The position numbers were made by a program, and so were the translations under genes. 64,000 bases of DNA from Candidatus Poribacteria bacterium (lineage in GTDB: Bacteria; Poribacteria; WGA-4E; WGA-3G), in NCBI GenBank assembly GCA_022825825.1, contig JAJDWA010000032.1:62001-126000 (forward strand), given 5' to 3'. Positions 34,071 through 43,034 of the stretch are shown here, one piece after another. How positions within the stretch are numbered: position 1 is the stretch's first letter; every line of letters starts with the position of its first letter. The notes under the pieces were generated by a model. It ran no database searches, had not been told where the DNA came from, and saw only the letters and a list, made by a program, of their open reading frames with translations.

Positions 34071-34766
34071 ATGAAGGCATTCTGTCAGATTGCCGCGTTG
34101 ATTCGTAAAGACCTTGGGATCCAATTTCGTTCAAAGGAGACGCTGGCATTAATCTTTGTTTTTAGCGTACTTGTTGTCCTCATTTTCGCTTTTGCGTTTG
34201 GACCAGAATTTCCTGCTGAAAAGACTGAACGTGGAAAATTAACCGCCAGTGTTCTCTGGGCAGCATTTGTTTTTGCAGGAATTATTACCTTGAACCGTTC
34301 ATTTACAATAGAACGATCACACGGTGCGTTACACGGTATGCGTCTTACTGGTGTTGATGCAAGCCATATCTATCTATCCAAAGTTGTTAGCAACGTCATT
34401 TTTTTATTTTTACTGGAAATTGTTATTACCCCCATCGCACTTCAATTCTTTGAACTATTTGATGATGTGACGGTGAGCATATTACTGAAATTGCTTGGTG
34501 TGTTGAGTATCGGCACGCTCGGTTTTTGTGCTGTCGGTGTACTGTTAGCTGGTATGTCTACAAGCACAAATGGTGGTGAAAGCCTACTCTCTGTCATTCT
34601 TCTACCACTTGTCATTCCAATTATTATGGCGGGAACAAAATGCACCGTCTCTATTTTAGTAACTGGCGGGTTGGAAGACAGATTCTGGCTGGGAATCTTG
34701 GTAGGTTCAAGTCTTGTCTTTTTAGCATCGGCATATCTGCTTGCGGATGCCGTTATTGAAGAATAA
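34071..34766 (+). CDS. ccmB: Heme exporter membrane subunit CcmB
   Basis: A 231-residue membrane protein with six hydrophobic segments. LIRKDLGIQFRSKETLALIFVFS, WAAFVFAGIITLNRSFTIER and the HGMRLTGVDASHIYLSKV region correspond to the CcmB family order (R-K-D-L, LNRSF-E, DRSAIYLGK). The CcmAB complex, with CcmC and CcmD, delivers heme to CcmE. CcmC and CcmD are not in this window. It begins 7 nt after the ccmA stop. Confidence 0.88.
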   Translation: MKAFCQIAALIRKDLGIQFRSKETLALIFVFSVLVVLIFAFAFGPEFPAEKTERGKLTASVLWAAFVFAGIITLNRSFTIERSHGALHGMRLTGVDASHIYLSKVVSNVIFLFLLEIVITPIALQFFELFDDVTVSILLKLLGVLSIGTLGFCAVGVLLAGMSTSTNGGESLLSVILLPLVIPIIMAGTKCTVSILVTGGLEDRFWLGILVGSSLVFLASAYLLADAVIEE

Positions 34767-35153
34767 AGACGGACTTCGTTCAGATAACGATAAAACCTCG
34801 CTTTCGGTAAAACAACGCATCTGCTGCTTGCTTCAGATTATAGCATCTAAAGAGATGACGAACTGACAACAATATGATAGTGTTGATGGGGCGTTGTGCT
34901 AAAGTGTCAAATCATAAAAAAGAAGTTGTTGAAAAAACATAGCGGATTTGATAAGCTGATATTACATGCGATATCCTTCTATTTCTCATTTGAAATGAGC
35001 CTATTTCTAATGAGGACGATATCACATGCGTATAAAGTCAAGCAAAATCTACATAATAATTCGCATTTTCAGGATGACAGCACTTTTAATATTGATTGTT
35101 ATTAGGTACTGTATCTTTGTAAGAAATCTCAGGTTATCTTCAAGGATGGGATT
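34767..35153. other. 387-bp intergenic stretch with an imperfect inverted repeat
   Basis: No gene seen. Between about 34965 and 35026 the sequence CATGCGATATC and its near complement GATATCACATG bracket a CTCATTTGAAATGAG palindrome. This may be a small repeat element or operator for the oxygenase genes that follow, but no promoter with good -35 and -10 boxes is found. Confidence 0.3.
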
Positions 35154-35945
35154 ATGGCTTACCTCAATTCAGCACATCAGCGAGAGTGGGAAAACAACGG
35201 TTATCTGAAAATCTCTGGATTTTTCGATTCTGAAGAAGTAAATGCGCTACAGATATGGGTCTCTGAAATCTCATCATGGGAACCGACAGAAAACAAATGG
35301 ATACATCATTACGAATCAACACCAGAAGGTGCACGCCTTTCTCGTTCGGAAAATTTTGTGCCGTACCATACAGATATAAGGAATACTGTGACAAGCGGTA
35401 AAGTTTTGGATGTTGTTTCTGAGTTGATGACTGAACCGGCAGTTCTCTACAAAGAAAAAATCAACTACAAGTATTCTGGCGGCGGCGGATACGCTGCCCA
35501 TCAGGACGCCCCCGCCTACGAATTTGTCGACTACCACATTACGTGTCTAATTTCAGTGGATTCTGCTACTCCAGAAAGCGGATGTCTCTATTTCGCACCG
35601 GGTAAACATCAGGAAGGATTCATTGCACTTGACGAAAAAGGCTGTATTTCTCCTGAAACCGCTGCATCAATGAAATGGGTGGCTGTTCCGACAGATCCTG
35701 GGGACATTCTCCTTTTCGGTTCTTACATTCCACACAAGAGTCCCGCTAACCGATCAAATGAACCGAGACGAATTATCTATCTCACCTATAACGCAAAGTC
35801 CCAAGGTGACTGGCGTGAACAGTATTATGCAGACAAAAGGCAGGCATTTACACAATATGCAAAAGACGGTTCAAAACGAGACAAACAGATTAGCAAAATC
35901 GCACACTTTCAAGGAAAAGTTGTAAATCATGCAAAATTACGTTGA
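35154..35945 (+). CDS. PhnY-like Fe(II)/2-oxoglutarate dioxygenase (phosphonate alpha-hydroxylase type)
   Basis: A 263-residue PhyH-family oxygenase. Ligands are H116 and D118 (YAAHQDAPAY) and H194 (YIPHKSPANR), with R205/R206 likely binding 2-oxoglutarate. Its overall sequence order (GGGGYAAHQDAPAYEF, GCLYFAPGKHQEG) and its partner, an HD-domain PhnZ-like gene overlapping by 17 nt, indicate the PhnY/TmpA class. PhnY hydroxylates 2-aminoethylphosphonate at C1; TmpA does the same with trimethyl-AEP. The HD partner then cleaves the C-P bond. Substrate assignment among these is not possible from sequence alone. It differs from the other two PhyH genes in the window. Confidence 0.8.
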   Translation: MAYLNSAHQREWENNGYLKISGFFDSEEVNALQIWVSEISSWEPTENKWIHHYESTPEGARLSRSENFVPYHTDIRNTVTSGKVLDVVSELMTEPAVLYKEKINYKYSGGGGYAAHQDAPAYEFVDYHITCLISVDSATPESGCLYFAPGKHQEGFIALDEKGCISPETAASMKWVAVPTDPGDILLFGSYIPHKSPANRSNEPRRIIYLTYNAKSQGDWREQYYADKRQAFTQYAKDGSKRDKQISKIAHFQGKVVNHAKLR

Positions 35946-36525
35946 TCCTACGCTGGCACAAGAAATGATAGATGCTACGTCACAACAAAAGGTTGATGCC
36001 CTATTCAGTTACATGGAAAAACATGGACAGTCATTTTACGATGAGGTCGTGACGCAACTCGAACACGCGCTCCAATGTGCTGCACTCGCGAAGAAGAACA
36101 ACGCAAGTCTGACACTGATTACGGGCGCACTACTCCATGACATCGGACATATAATCTTAGATGAGCACAATGCCGATGTTGCCTTTCTCGACACAGACCT
36201 GAATCATGAAGTAATTGGCGCGCAGTATCTGGAACCGTTTTTCCCGGATGCCGTCACAACACCCATCCGATTACATGTCCCCGCAAAAAGGTATCTGTGT
36301 GCAACCGACACGTCTTACTATGACGGTCTATCCGATGCATCAAAAAGGAGTCTCAAACTTCAGGGCGGTCCTATGTCAGACAAGGAACGGGAGGCATTTG
36401 AACAAATTTTGCATTTTCGAGACGCGCTCACTTTACGCAGATGGGATGATCTGGCTAAAGTAAAAGGGTTAGAGAATGCGGGTTTAGAAACCTACCGAGA
36501 TGTCGTGCAACAGTGTTTGCTATAA
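35929..36525 (+). CDS. PhnZ-like HD-domain mixed-valent diiron oxygenase (C-P cleavage)
   Basis: A 198-residue HD-superfamily protein. Conserved metal residues in order: H46 (QLEHALQ), H70-D71 (LLHDIGH), H93, H116 (IRLHVPAKRYLCATD) and D173 (RRWDDLAKVKGL), spaced as in PhnZ with its ligands H34, H58, D59, H80, H104 and D161. LQGGPMS (145-151) is a family signature. In PhnZ a Tyr and Glu three residues apart near the N-terminus gate iron; here E39 is present but the Tyr position is F36, with Y37 next to it. PhnZ cleaves the hydroxylated phosphonate to phosphate and an amino acid (glycine or glycine betaine). Confidence 0.85.
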   Translation: MQNYVDPTLAQEMIDATSQQKVDALFSYMEKHGQSFYDEVVTQLEHALQCAALAKKNNASLTLITGALLHDIGHIILDEHNADVAFLDTDLNHEVIGAQYLEPFFPDAVTTPIRLHVPAKRYLCATDTSYYDGLSDASKRSLKLQGGPMSDKEREAFEQILHFRDALTLRRWDDLAKVKGLENAGLETYRDVVQQCLL

Positions 36526-36611
36526 CATTCAAGCTCTAATGTAATCCATAAAGGAAAATACCAAAACCTTTCAATTTTTTAACAATTCAACTTCCATCAA
36601 AGGTTTCTTAC

Positions 36612-36671
36612 TGTAGGAGCGACTCGCCAAATGCCGGACGCGCATTTGGTGTTGATTCACTGGTCGCTACA
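36612..36671. repeat. TGTAGGAGCGAC-type palindromic repeat
   Basis: Outer arms begin TGTAGGAGCGAC and end GTCGCTACA; inner arms CCAAATGC and GCATTTGG pair around a short loop. The T-rich upstream text (CCTTTCAATTTTT) and the start resemble copies at 39281-39325 and 58834-58904; the inner core resembles 46806-46836. Confidence 0.55.
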
Positions 36672-36720
36672 TCTTAAATCACTGAATTTACTAAACGCAC
36701 AGAATCAAGAGGTTAAAATT

Positions 36721-37401
36721 ATGTCTTACGAAGCAATTGAATCGAAGTTTATCGCAACACCGGAAAAAGGTGAGGTTTCTTCGCTACTGATACGCCCAGA
36801 CAACGCAAAATGGTTGTTAGTGCTTGGGCACGGCGCGAGCACAAATATGCGTCATTCAACGCTCCAAACTATTGCAGAACGTTTAGCAGATATAGACATT
36901 GCTACGTTCCGTTATCAGTTCCCTTACATGGAACGTGGCGGCGGTGGTCGAGAATCGGAAGCAGTTGCCCTGCAAACCGTCCGCTTCGCAGCGGCTGCTG
37001 CACATGAAGCTGCAAGTGATTGTTCAATACTGGTTGGAGGACACTCCTATAGCGGGCGAATGTCCTCAATGTCTGCAGCGAAGGAACCGATTGAACATGT
37101 CAAAGGGCTTGTGTTTTTCGCATTTCCGTTGCATCCTGCTGGAAAGGAAGGCACGGAACGCGCGGAACATCTTGCTGATGTCACAATTCCGATGCTATTT
37201 CTATCTGGCACACGCGACAAATTAGCAAATCTTGAGTTGTTGGAACCTGTTTGCGAGAAACTTGGCGATAAGGCAACCTTACATCTGTTGGATACGGCTG
37301 ACCACGGATTTAAAACCCTAAAACGGTCGCGTAAATCTGATGAGGACGTTTTTGTTGAGATGGCACGGGTGCTGAGTGAATGGGCAGAGATACTGGATTG
37401 A
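36721..37401 (+). CDS. Small alpha/beta hydrolase (TEX30/KANSL3-like)
   Basis: About 226 residues from the ATG at 36721 (SD AAGAGG upstream); an in-frame earlier ATG at 36631 lacks one and lies in a repeat. The nucleophile elbow is GGHSYSGRMSS (Ser in G-H-S-Y-S-G), the oxyanion region is LGHGASTNMRHSTL, FQFPY-like FRYQFPYMERG follows, FLSGTRDKLAN supplies the acidic residue and DTADHGF the catalytic His. This pattern matches the small predicted alpha/beta-hydrolases related to TEX30. Soluble; substrate unknown. Confidence 0.75.
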   Translation: MSYEAIESKFIATPEKGEVSSLLIRPDNAKWLLVLGHGASTNMRHSTLQTIAERLADIDIATFRYQFPYMERGGGGRESEAVALQTVRFAAAAAHEAASDCSILVGGHSYSGRMSSMSAAKEPIEHVKGLVFFAFPLHPAGKEGTERAEHLADVTIPMLFLSGTRDKLANLELLEPVCEKLGDKATLHLLDTADHGFKTLKRSRKSDEDVFVEMARVLSEWAEILD

Positions 37402-37443
37402 CAATTCACATTATAATGACACACGGAGCTGTACCTACTACTC

Positions 37444-39192
37444 TTATAATGCCTGTTTCAATCCAGGCAAAAAATAATCCTTAACAACAACTTCCCAACT
37501 CATGCGAGAGGCGATTTCATAACCTTCTTTAATCATATCTTCAACATCGCGAGGCTTCCGTGGTAGACGCCCGAGAAGTTTCGCTGCGATGTCACGGCTA
37601 TTTTCAACTTCAATCTGCGTCCGTTCCGTTAAACCGATGTTTAGCACATCTTCTAACGATTTCGGGGCGGCATTGAGGTGTGTATAGTCAGCGATTACAA
37701 CATTTGGAACTTCGCGATTATCAGTCGCACGTTGAATGAAACCGCAACACCCGCATACATTGCTAACAACACAGATCGCACCGAAACTGAGCGGTTCCAC
37801 CTGTGCAATTCCAAATGGCTCATAAATTGACTGCCCAAACTCTGCATCACTCCCTTTACGGATATCCATAAATTCCATCTCTATCGGCATCCGAGTACCG
37901 CAAGAGGCTTGGCTCCATCCAAACTGATTAACAAAAACCACCTTTATTGCCTTAGACTGCAGGTTGAAAGCAGAAACACCACTGTTCAACTCAATTTCCG
38001 CGCCAACCAGATCAGGATAACCGATTTTGTGAAAGACCGGCCAACCGTATTCACGCTCCATCTCATGAATGTTTTCATGTGGTCGCCCAGTGGCAATTTC
38101 TGTAGAGAGGATAAACAGTACTGCTGTTTTACCATTAGAAGCAAGCAGTGAATCCAAATGTGTTAGTACCTGTAAATCGCGCCATAATCCTTTGCTTTTT
38201 ACAAGCCGTGTAACATGCGTAAACACATAATCTGGACGATAGTCAAGTAGCGTTCTTGCATATTTTTGGAGTCGGGCTTTCGATGCTAACTTATCCTCTA
38301 AGCTCATCTCAAACGCTGGAATTCCGTTATAGACGAGGTTAATCGGAAACGCCTCAAAAGGTTGTGCTAAAAAGCGGAGTTCATCAACCACGAAGTCGCC
38401 GACAGCAAAGATAGTATCGCAAAGATGCGCTTTGTCAATCAATGCGTGCTTAAAATACCAAAACGGATCACCGAACACATCACTAATTAACTTGCCTTGC
38501 GTTTTTGCCTGATCTAAAGCATTGTAAAAGCGGACATCATGTCCGGGATGTCCTTCAACAATGGGTCGGATTGTTGCCACTTCGTGAGCATAAAAGACAG
38601 TACGCATGTTTGCAGCACCGTTGCCGTTTTTCCGTTCAATCTGCGTTTTGAGCGCAAGCGGCATCCCCATAAATTCATGCGAGATAATATAAACGGGAGT
38701 TTCTGTCTCTTCACCGATAAGTACTCGCAGTGTTTGGTATGCAGGTTCAGCGAGGCGCACATATTCCTCATACTCCCATTCACTCTCATAACGAGTTGAT
38801 TCAATGCCAAAATGCTCGTAGAGTTGCCATTTAAATTGCCCAGTCATGTCTTCATTACTGTTAGAGACATTAACTAAGATAACGTCTGTCAGTGTGGTAA
38901 CGTTTTGGTCTTTATTTTCAAATTGCCGTTGCCCATAGACGATTTCAACTTGGTAGGTCTTTTCAATCTCACTGAGTGCCGCTGCGTGAGATGTCGTTTT
39001 TATATTATGGGAGGCGTGGTACAATACCGAATCCAATGCCCCTAAATCGGCGCCAGAGAAAAGAGGCCCAACAAGAAAAGTGCGCTCAATTGCTTCGGTG
39101 TAGCTGTGGGTCGTCAACAACCCCTCCAAAACTGCACCGATACCTCCCATCTTTTGGATGGCTTCGTGTGTGACATGGACAACAATACTCAA
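37444..39192 (-). CDS. Starch/glycogen-synthase-like glycosyltransferase
   Basis: About 582 residues from a TTG start at 39190-39192, preferred over the ATG at 39240 because GAGGTG precedes it. The N-terminus SIVVHVTHEAIQKMGGIGAVL carries the K-M-G-G-x-G-x-V signature of GT5-like synthases that bind ADP-glucose. The rest is divergent, with EFMGMPLAL, VYNGIPAFEMSL and, near the end, EPFGIAQVEPLSFGAICVVSN, which matches the E-P-F-G catalytic loop of GT-B glucosyltransferases. Glycogen phosphorylase (39691) and GlgC (43035) are close by, so it probably elongates an alpha-glucan, though the family is unusual. Confidence 0.7.
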   Translation of the reverse strand: MSIVVHVTHEAIQKMGGIGAVLEGLLTTHSYTEAIERTFLVGPLFSGADLGALDSVLYHASHNIKTTSHAAALSEIEKTYQVEIVYGQRQFENKDQNVTTLTDVILVNVSNSNEDMTGQFKWQLYEHFGIESTRYESEWEYEEYVRLAEPAYQTLRVLIGEETETPVYIISHEFMGMPLALKTQIERKNGNGAANMRTVFYAHEVATIRPIVEGHPGHDVRFYNALDQAKTQGKLISDVFGDPFWYFKHALIDKAHLCDTIFAVGDFVVDELRFLAQPFEAFPINLVYNGIPAFEMSLEDKLASKARLQKYARTLLDYRPDYVFTHVTRLVKSKGLWRDLQVLTHLDSLLASNGKTAVLFILSTEIATGRPHENIHEMEREYGWPVFHKIGYPDLVGAEIELNSGVSAFNLQSKAIKVVFVNQFGWSQASCGTRMPIEMEFMDIRKGSDAEFGQSIYEPFGIAQVEPLSFGAICVVSNVCGCCGFIQRATDNREVPNVVIADYTHLNAAPKSLEDVLNIGLTERTQIEVENSRDIAAKLLGRLPRKPRDVEDMIKEGYEIASRMSWEVVVKDYFLPGLKQAL

Positions 39193-39280
39193 AGTTTCAC
39201 CTCGTCTAAAGAATAGGTTTAGAATGTTAAAAAATACCATGCAAAGCAGGAAGGTGTCAAGACGTTTTTAGTTCTGTAAC

Positions 39281-39325
39281 AGAACCCTTCAATTTCCTGT
39301 AGGAGCGAGCTCCTGCTCGCGACTT
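39281..39325. repeat. TGTAGGAGCGAG palindromic repeat
   Basis: CTGTAGGAGCGAGC / GCTCGC hairpin preceded by CCCTTCAATTTC, the same layout as at 58834-58904. Confidence 0.55.
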
Positions 39326-39384
39326 TCCATCCAAAATTCACAAAACGTGAAAACTAATCACGTTTATCTAACTCACTTTAATTC

Positions 39385-39413
39385 TTGACACATGGCTAAA
39401 ATAGAAGTATAAT
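39385..39413 (+). promoter_or_regulatory. Consensus promoter of the glycogen operon
   Basis: TTGACA (39385-39390), 17-nt spacer, TATAAT (39408-39413): perfect sigma-70 boxes 45 nt before the winged-helix gene start, with SD CGGAGGG. Confidence 0.85.
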
Positions 39414-39457
39414 TCATTTGATAATCACATCCAAAAAACTTTTTCGGAGGGAAAAAT

Positions 39458-39694
39458 ATGCTTGACGATATCGGAATAACTGCTGGTGAAATTTGGCACT
39501 ATCTTGAAAAACATGAAGAAGCATCTGTCGGAAAATTGACAAACGAACTTAAACAAACTGAACGGATGGTCCTGCTCGGTATCGGTTGGTTAGCCCGCGA
39601 AGGAAAATTAAACATTGAAAAACGACAGAAAGCCACCTATTTCATGTTAAATATTGCTTCCACTTCTGATAATAGGGAGAATGCTGCAGAATGA
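39458..39694 (+). CDS. Winged helix-turn-helix protein (DUF2582 type)
   Basis: A 78-residue protein composed of one winged helix: AGEIWHYLEKHEEASVGKLTN then ELKQTERMVLLGIGWLAREG, KLNIEKRQKATYFML. The order matches the small DUF2582 group, whose members often precede metabolic genes and may be regulators. It ends in ATGA overlap with glgP, so translation is coupled, making it a plausible regulator or chaperone of the phosphorylase operon. The operon's promoter and ribosome site directly precede it. Confidence 0.8.
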   Translation: MLDDIGITAGEIWHYLEKHEEASVGKLTNELKQTERMVLLGIGWLAREGKLNIEKRQKATYFMLNIASTSDNRENAAE

Positions 39695-42300
39695 AGCCAA
39701 TTCGCCAATTATCAGTTGTGCCAACCTTGCGAGAGAATCTTGAACCATTGCGAGAGTTGGCACTGAACCTGTGGTGGACTTGGGATAATGAAGCACTCAG
39801 CCTATTTCGCCACCTTGATTCGGAACTATGGGAAGAGACCTATCATAACCCAATCGCCATGCTCGGAAAAATTTCACAGGAACAGTTACAAGCTGCAGCG
39901 AAAAACGAAGTTTTTTTGGCACACCTTGATGTTATTCACAAAAAGTTTAAATCATACCTTTCTGCCCCCTCATGGTTTGAAACCTATTCAGACGATAAAT
40001 CCCTTGAAAATCTAAAAATAGCCTATTTTTCAATGGAATTCGGCCTAACAGAATGCATGCCGCTTTACTCTGGCGGTTTGGGTGTTTTAGCAGGCGACCA
40101 TCTGAAATCAACCAGTTACTTGGGACTTCCATTTGTTGGCGTTGGGTTGCTTTATCACCACGGCTATTTTCGTCAAACGCTAACGTCAGACGGTTGGCAG
40201 ATGGCAGATTATCCAGTAAACGATTTTTACAATATGCCGATTACCCCAGAACAGACGCCAGATGGCGATCAACTTTTGGTAGAGGTTGATTACCCAGAGG
40301 GAAAAGCGTATGCAAAGGTCTGGCGTGCACAGGTAGGGCGAATTCCCTTGTACCTGTTGGATACGAACATCCCAGAGAATGAAAGTGCTGAATTGCGTGA
40401 CATTACCGATTACCTTTACGGTGGCGACGAGCGCATGCGAATTAAGCAGGAGATTTTGCTCGGTATTGGCGGTTACCGTGCATTAGCAGCACTCAATATC
40501 CGTCCAACTGTCTGCCACATGAACGAAGGACACGCAGCGTTTTTGGCATTGGAACGAATACGACAATTAATGATAGATACCGGTATCGGTTTTGACGAAG
40601 CACGCGAAGCAACAACGGCAGGAAACATCTTCACAACACATACACCTGTTCCCGCAGGGATTGATCGGTTTCCCCCCGATCTTGTAAAACATTATTTCAG
40701 AAACTACTTTAGCACAATCGGTATTTCAGAAGAAAAGTTTCTCGGTTTAGGCAGAAAAAACCCATCGGATAATAACAGTGAATTTAGCCCCGCATTAGTC
40801 GCGCTAAGGCTTTCAACGATGTCCAACGGTGTAAGCCAATTACATGGACAGGTTTCTCGCAACATGTGGAAAGGCCTATGGCACAATCTTCCAGTCCATG
40901 AAGTTCCCATCAAAGCGATCACAAACGGCATTCATACTCGCTCTTGGGTTTCGGAGGATATGCAAAGTCTGTTTGACAGATATCTCGGTCCCAAGTGGAT
41001 TGTTGACCTCACAAATCAAGAGGTTTGGACTCAGATTTCACAGATTCCGGATACGGAGTTATGGCGAACCCACGAACGAAGGCGGGAACGTCTTATCGCT
41101 TTTGCACGTCAGCGGCAAAGCCAGAAACGACACAAAAACCCAGGCCAAACTTTGACAGCACAAGACACCAATCAAGAACACGGGAACGTGGATAACCCCC
41201 TCAATTCTGCTGCATTGACAATTGGATTTGCCAGGCGATTTGCCACCTACAAACGCGCAACTTTACTATTCAACGATCTTGATCGGCTTGAAAAGATTCT
41301 CAATGCCCCAGAACGTCCTGTCCAGATTATTTTTGCAGGGAAGGCACATCCGCACGACCATGAAGGCAAAGTCTTTATTCAAAAAATTCATAAGATCGCT
41401 ACGGAACCACGGTTCCGACACAAAATCCTTTTTATTGAAAATTACGACATCTGTGTTGGTCGTTATCTCATTGAAGGTGTTGATGTTTGGCTCAATACCC
41501 CGCTGCCACCGAATGAGGCAAGCGGCACAAGCGGTATGAAGGCAGCAGCAAATGGCGCACTCAACCTCAGTATGGCTGATGGATGGTGGGCAGAGGCGCA
41601 ACATCTCGGCGGCGGTTGGACAATTGACGCCACACCCGAAGCAGACGACTCGAAATCCGTCAACAAATCACATGCAAACGCTATTTATGACCTACTTGAA
41701 AACGAAGTTGTCCCATTGTTTTATGATCGAGACCCTGTTGATGATATTCCTTACGGATGGGTTACAAGAATGAAAACAGCGATGCAGAACTTGGCACCAG
41801 TGTTCAACACAAAACGTATGGTAGCGGAATATGCAGAACGCCTCTATTTTCCTGCCCACCAAAGATGGCAAAAACTGAATCAGGATGGCACTCGCCGTAG
41901 CATCGCACTCGCCAATTGGAAAGCAAATATCCGAAAGCATTGGCGTAACTTGCGTATTGAGGAGCGAATTCCTAAAACAAAAGATACATCACAAAAGGGC
42001 GTCTCAGCACTTTCTGTCGGAGAATCAGTTAGTATTCAGGCAATGGTTCACACAGATGCGCTGTTCCCGAATGAACTCGCTGTCCAAATATATCACGGTG
42101 TGTTAGATTCAACTGGCGAAATTCAGAACGGCAGTGTAACAAATATAGAATATCAGGAAGACCTTGGTAGTGGAAAATATCTATTTGAAGGAACACTTAG
42201 TCCAAACCAAACAGGCCTGCACGGCTATACGCTGCGTGTTTTGCCATCGCACGAGGATTTACAATCCATCTATGAACTCGGACTTATAACATGGGCATAA
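39691..42300 (+). CDS. glgP: Glycogen/alpha-glucan phosphorylase
   Basis: An 869-residue phosphorylase that releases glucose-1-phosphate from alpha-1,4-glucans. The N-terminal LALNLWWTWDNEALSLF is characteristic of the alternative alpha-glucan phosphorylase family. The pyridoxal-phosphate lysine lies in ASGTSGMKAAANGALNLS at about residue 616. YFSMEFGLTECMPLYSGGLG and VCHMNEGHAAFL are conserved core motifs. The C-terminal 90 residues after the Lys domain appear to be an additional beta-domain (SIQAMVHTDALFPNELAVQIY) also seen in this family. Cotranscribed with the winged-helix gene. Confidence 0.93.
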   Translation: MKPIRQLSVVPTLRENLEPLRELALNLWWTWDNEALSLFRHLDSELWEETYHNPIAMLGKISQEQLQAAAKNEVFLAHLDVIHKKFKSYLSAPSWFETYSDDKSLENLKIAYFSMEFGLTECMPLYSGGLGVLAGDHLKSTSYLGLPFVGVGLLYHHGYFRQTLTSDGWQMADYPVNDFYNMPITPEQTPDGDQLLVEVDYPEGKAYAKVWRAQVGRIPLYLLDTNIPENESAELRDITDYLYGGDERMRIKQEILLGIGGYRALAALNIRPTVCHMNEGHAAFLALERIRQLMIDTGIGFDEAREATTAGNIFTTHTPVPAGIDRFPPDLVKHYFRNYFSTIGISEEKFLGLGRKNPSDNNSEFSPALVALRLSTMSNGVSQLHGQVSRNMWKGLWHNLPVHEVPIKAITNGIHTRSWVSEDMQSLFDRYLGPKWIVDLTNQEVWTQISQIPDTELWRTHERRRERLIAFARQRQSQKRHKNPGQTLTAQDTNQEHGNVDNPLNSAALTIGFARRFATYKRATLLFNDLDRLEKILNAPERPVQIIFAGKAHPHDHEGKVFIQKIHKIATEPRFRHKILFIENYDICVGRYLIEGVDVWLNTPLPPNEASGTSGMKAAANGALNLSMADGWWAEAQHLGGGWTIDATPEADDSKSVNKSHANAIYDLLENEVVPLFYDRDPVDDIPYGWVTRMKTAMQNLAPVFNTKRMVAEYAERLYFPAHQRWQKLNQDGTRRSIALANWKANIRKHWRNLRIEERIPKTKDTSQKGVSALSVGESVSIQAMVHTDALFPNELAVQIYHGVLDSTGEIQNGSVTNIEYQEDLGSGKYLFEGTLSPNQTGLHGYTLRVLPSHEDLQSIYELGLITWA

Positions 42301-42330
42301 TTTGTGAAAGCATTTATACCGGTTTTTTCG

Positions 42331-42359
42331 TTGCGTAAACCCATTTTTGAGCGTATAAT
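42331..42359 (+). promoter_or_regulatory. Promoter of hisB
   Basis: TTGCGT (42331-42336), 17-nt spacer, TATAAT (42354-42359). The start point would be about 60 nt upstream of the hisB ATG. Confidence 0.65.
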
Positions 42360-42427
42360 TGAGTAAATTCGCATCGAATTAGACTGACTCAAACAAACTA
42401 ATAAACGATTTTAAGACATCCAACAAA

Positions 42428-43015
42428 ATGGAAAGAAAAGCAGATATCACACGCGAAACCAGAGAAACCCAAATCCGCTTCAGCCTAAACCTTGACGGAA
42501 ACGGAACGTCCAATATTAACACTGGCGTTGGATTTCTGGACCACATGTTAGAACTCTTTGCAAAACACGGATTCTTTGATCTGGAAGTCGAAGCAAAAGG
42601 CGATTTGCATGTAGATGCACATCATACAACCGAAGATGTCGGTATCTGCTTAGGACAGGCACTTCAAAAGGCAGTAGGCGACAAAGCAGGGATGAGACGT
42701 TTCGGTAGTTTTGTCGTACCAATGTATGAATCTCTTGCGAAAGTCGATCTGGATATCTGTGGTCGCCCCTACCTACATTACGAAACGCCTCTTGGCTCTG
42801 GTAAGGTCGGTGAATTCGACATAGAATTGACTGAAGAATTTTTCCACGGATTTGTGAACAACAGCGGTACAACATTACATATTAACGTTCCGTATGGCAC
42901 AAATCAACATCACATCATTGAAGCGATTTTTAAGGCGATCGCAAAAGCATTGGATATTGCCACACAGTTTGACGAACGTATTACTGGCGTGCTTTCTACT
43001 AAAGGAAGTTTATAG
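42428..43015 (+). CDS. hisB: Imidazoleglycerol-phosphate dehydratase
   Basis: A 195-residue HisB (monofunctional), which dehydrates imidazoleglycerol phosphate to imidazoleacetol phosphate in histidine synthesis. [16 protein letters not shown] and [17 protein letters not shown], then [17 protein letters not shown] and [14 protein letters not shown] include both Mn-binding HHxxED/HH motifs. Normal length. The gene is isolated from other his genes and has its own promoter, lying between glgP and glgC. Confidence 0.96.
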   Translation: MERKADITRETRETQIRFSLNLDGNGTSNINTGVGFLDHMLELFAKHGFFDLEVEAKGDLHVDAHHTTEDVGICLGQALQKAVGDKAGMRRFGSFVVPMYESLAKVDLDICGRPYLHYETPLGSGKVGEFDIELTEEFFHGFVNNSGTTLHINVPYGTNQHHIIEAIFKAIAKALDIATQFDERITGVLSTKGSL

Positions 43016-43034
43016 AAAAACGTAGGAGAACTTT

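Noticed and set aside
34960..35030. Inverted repeat before the PhnY-like gene as an operator or riboswitch
   Set aside because: The arms are imperfect and no promoter with good boxes overlaps it; evidence is too weak for a regulatory call.
37444..39240. ATG at 39240 as the start of the glycosyltransferase
   Set aside because: The TTG at 39192 has a GAGGTG ribosome site and directly precedes the conserved SIVVHVTHEA segment, while the extra residues of the longer form are hydrophobic without a family match.
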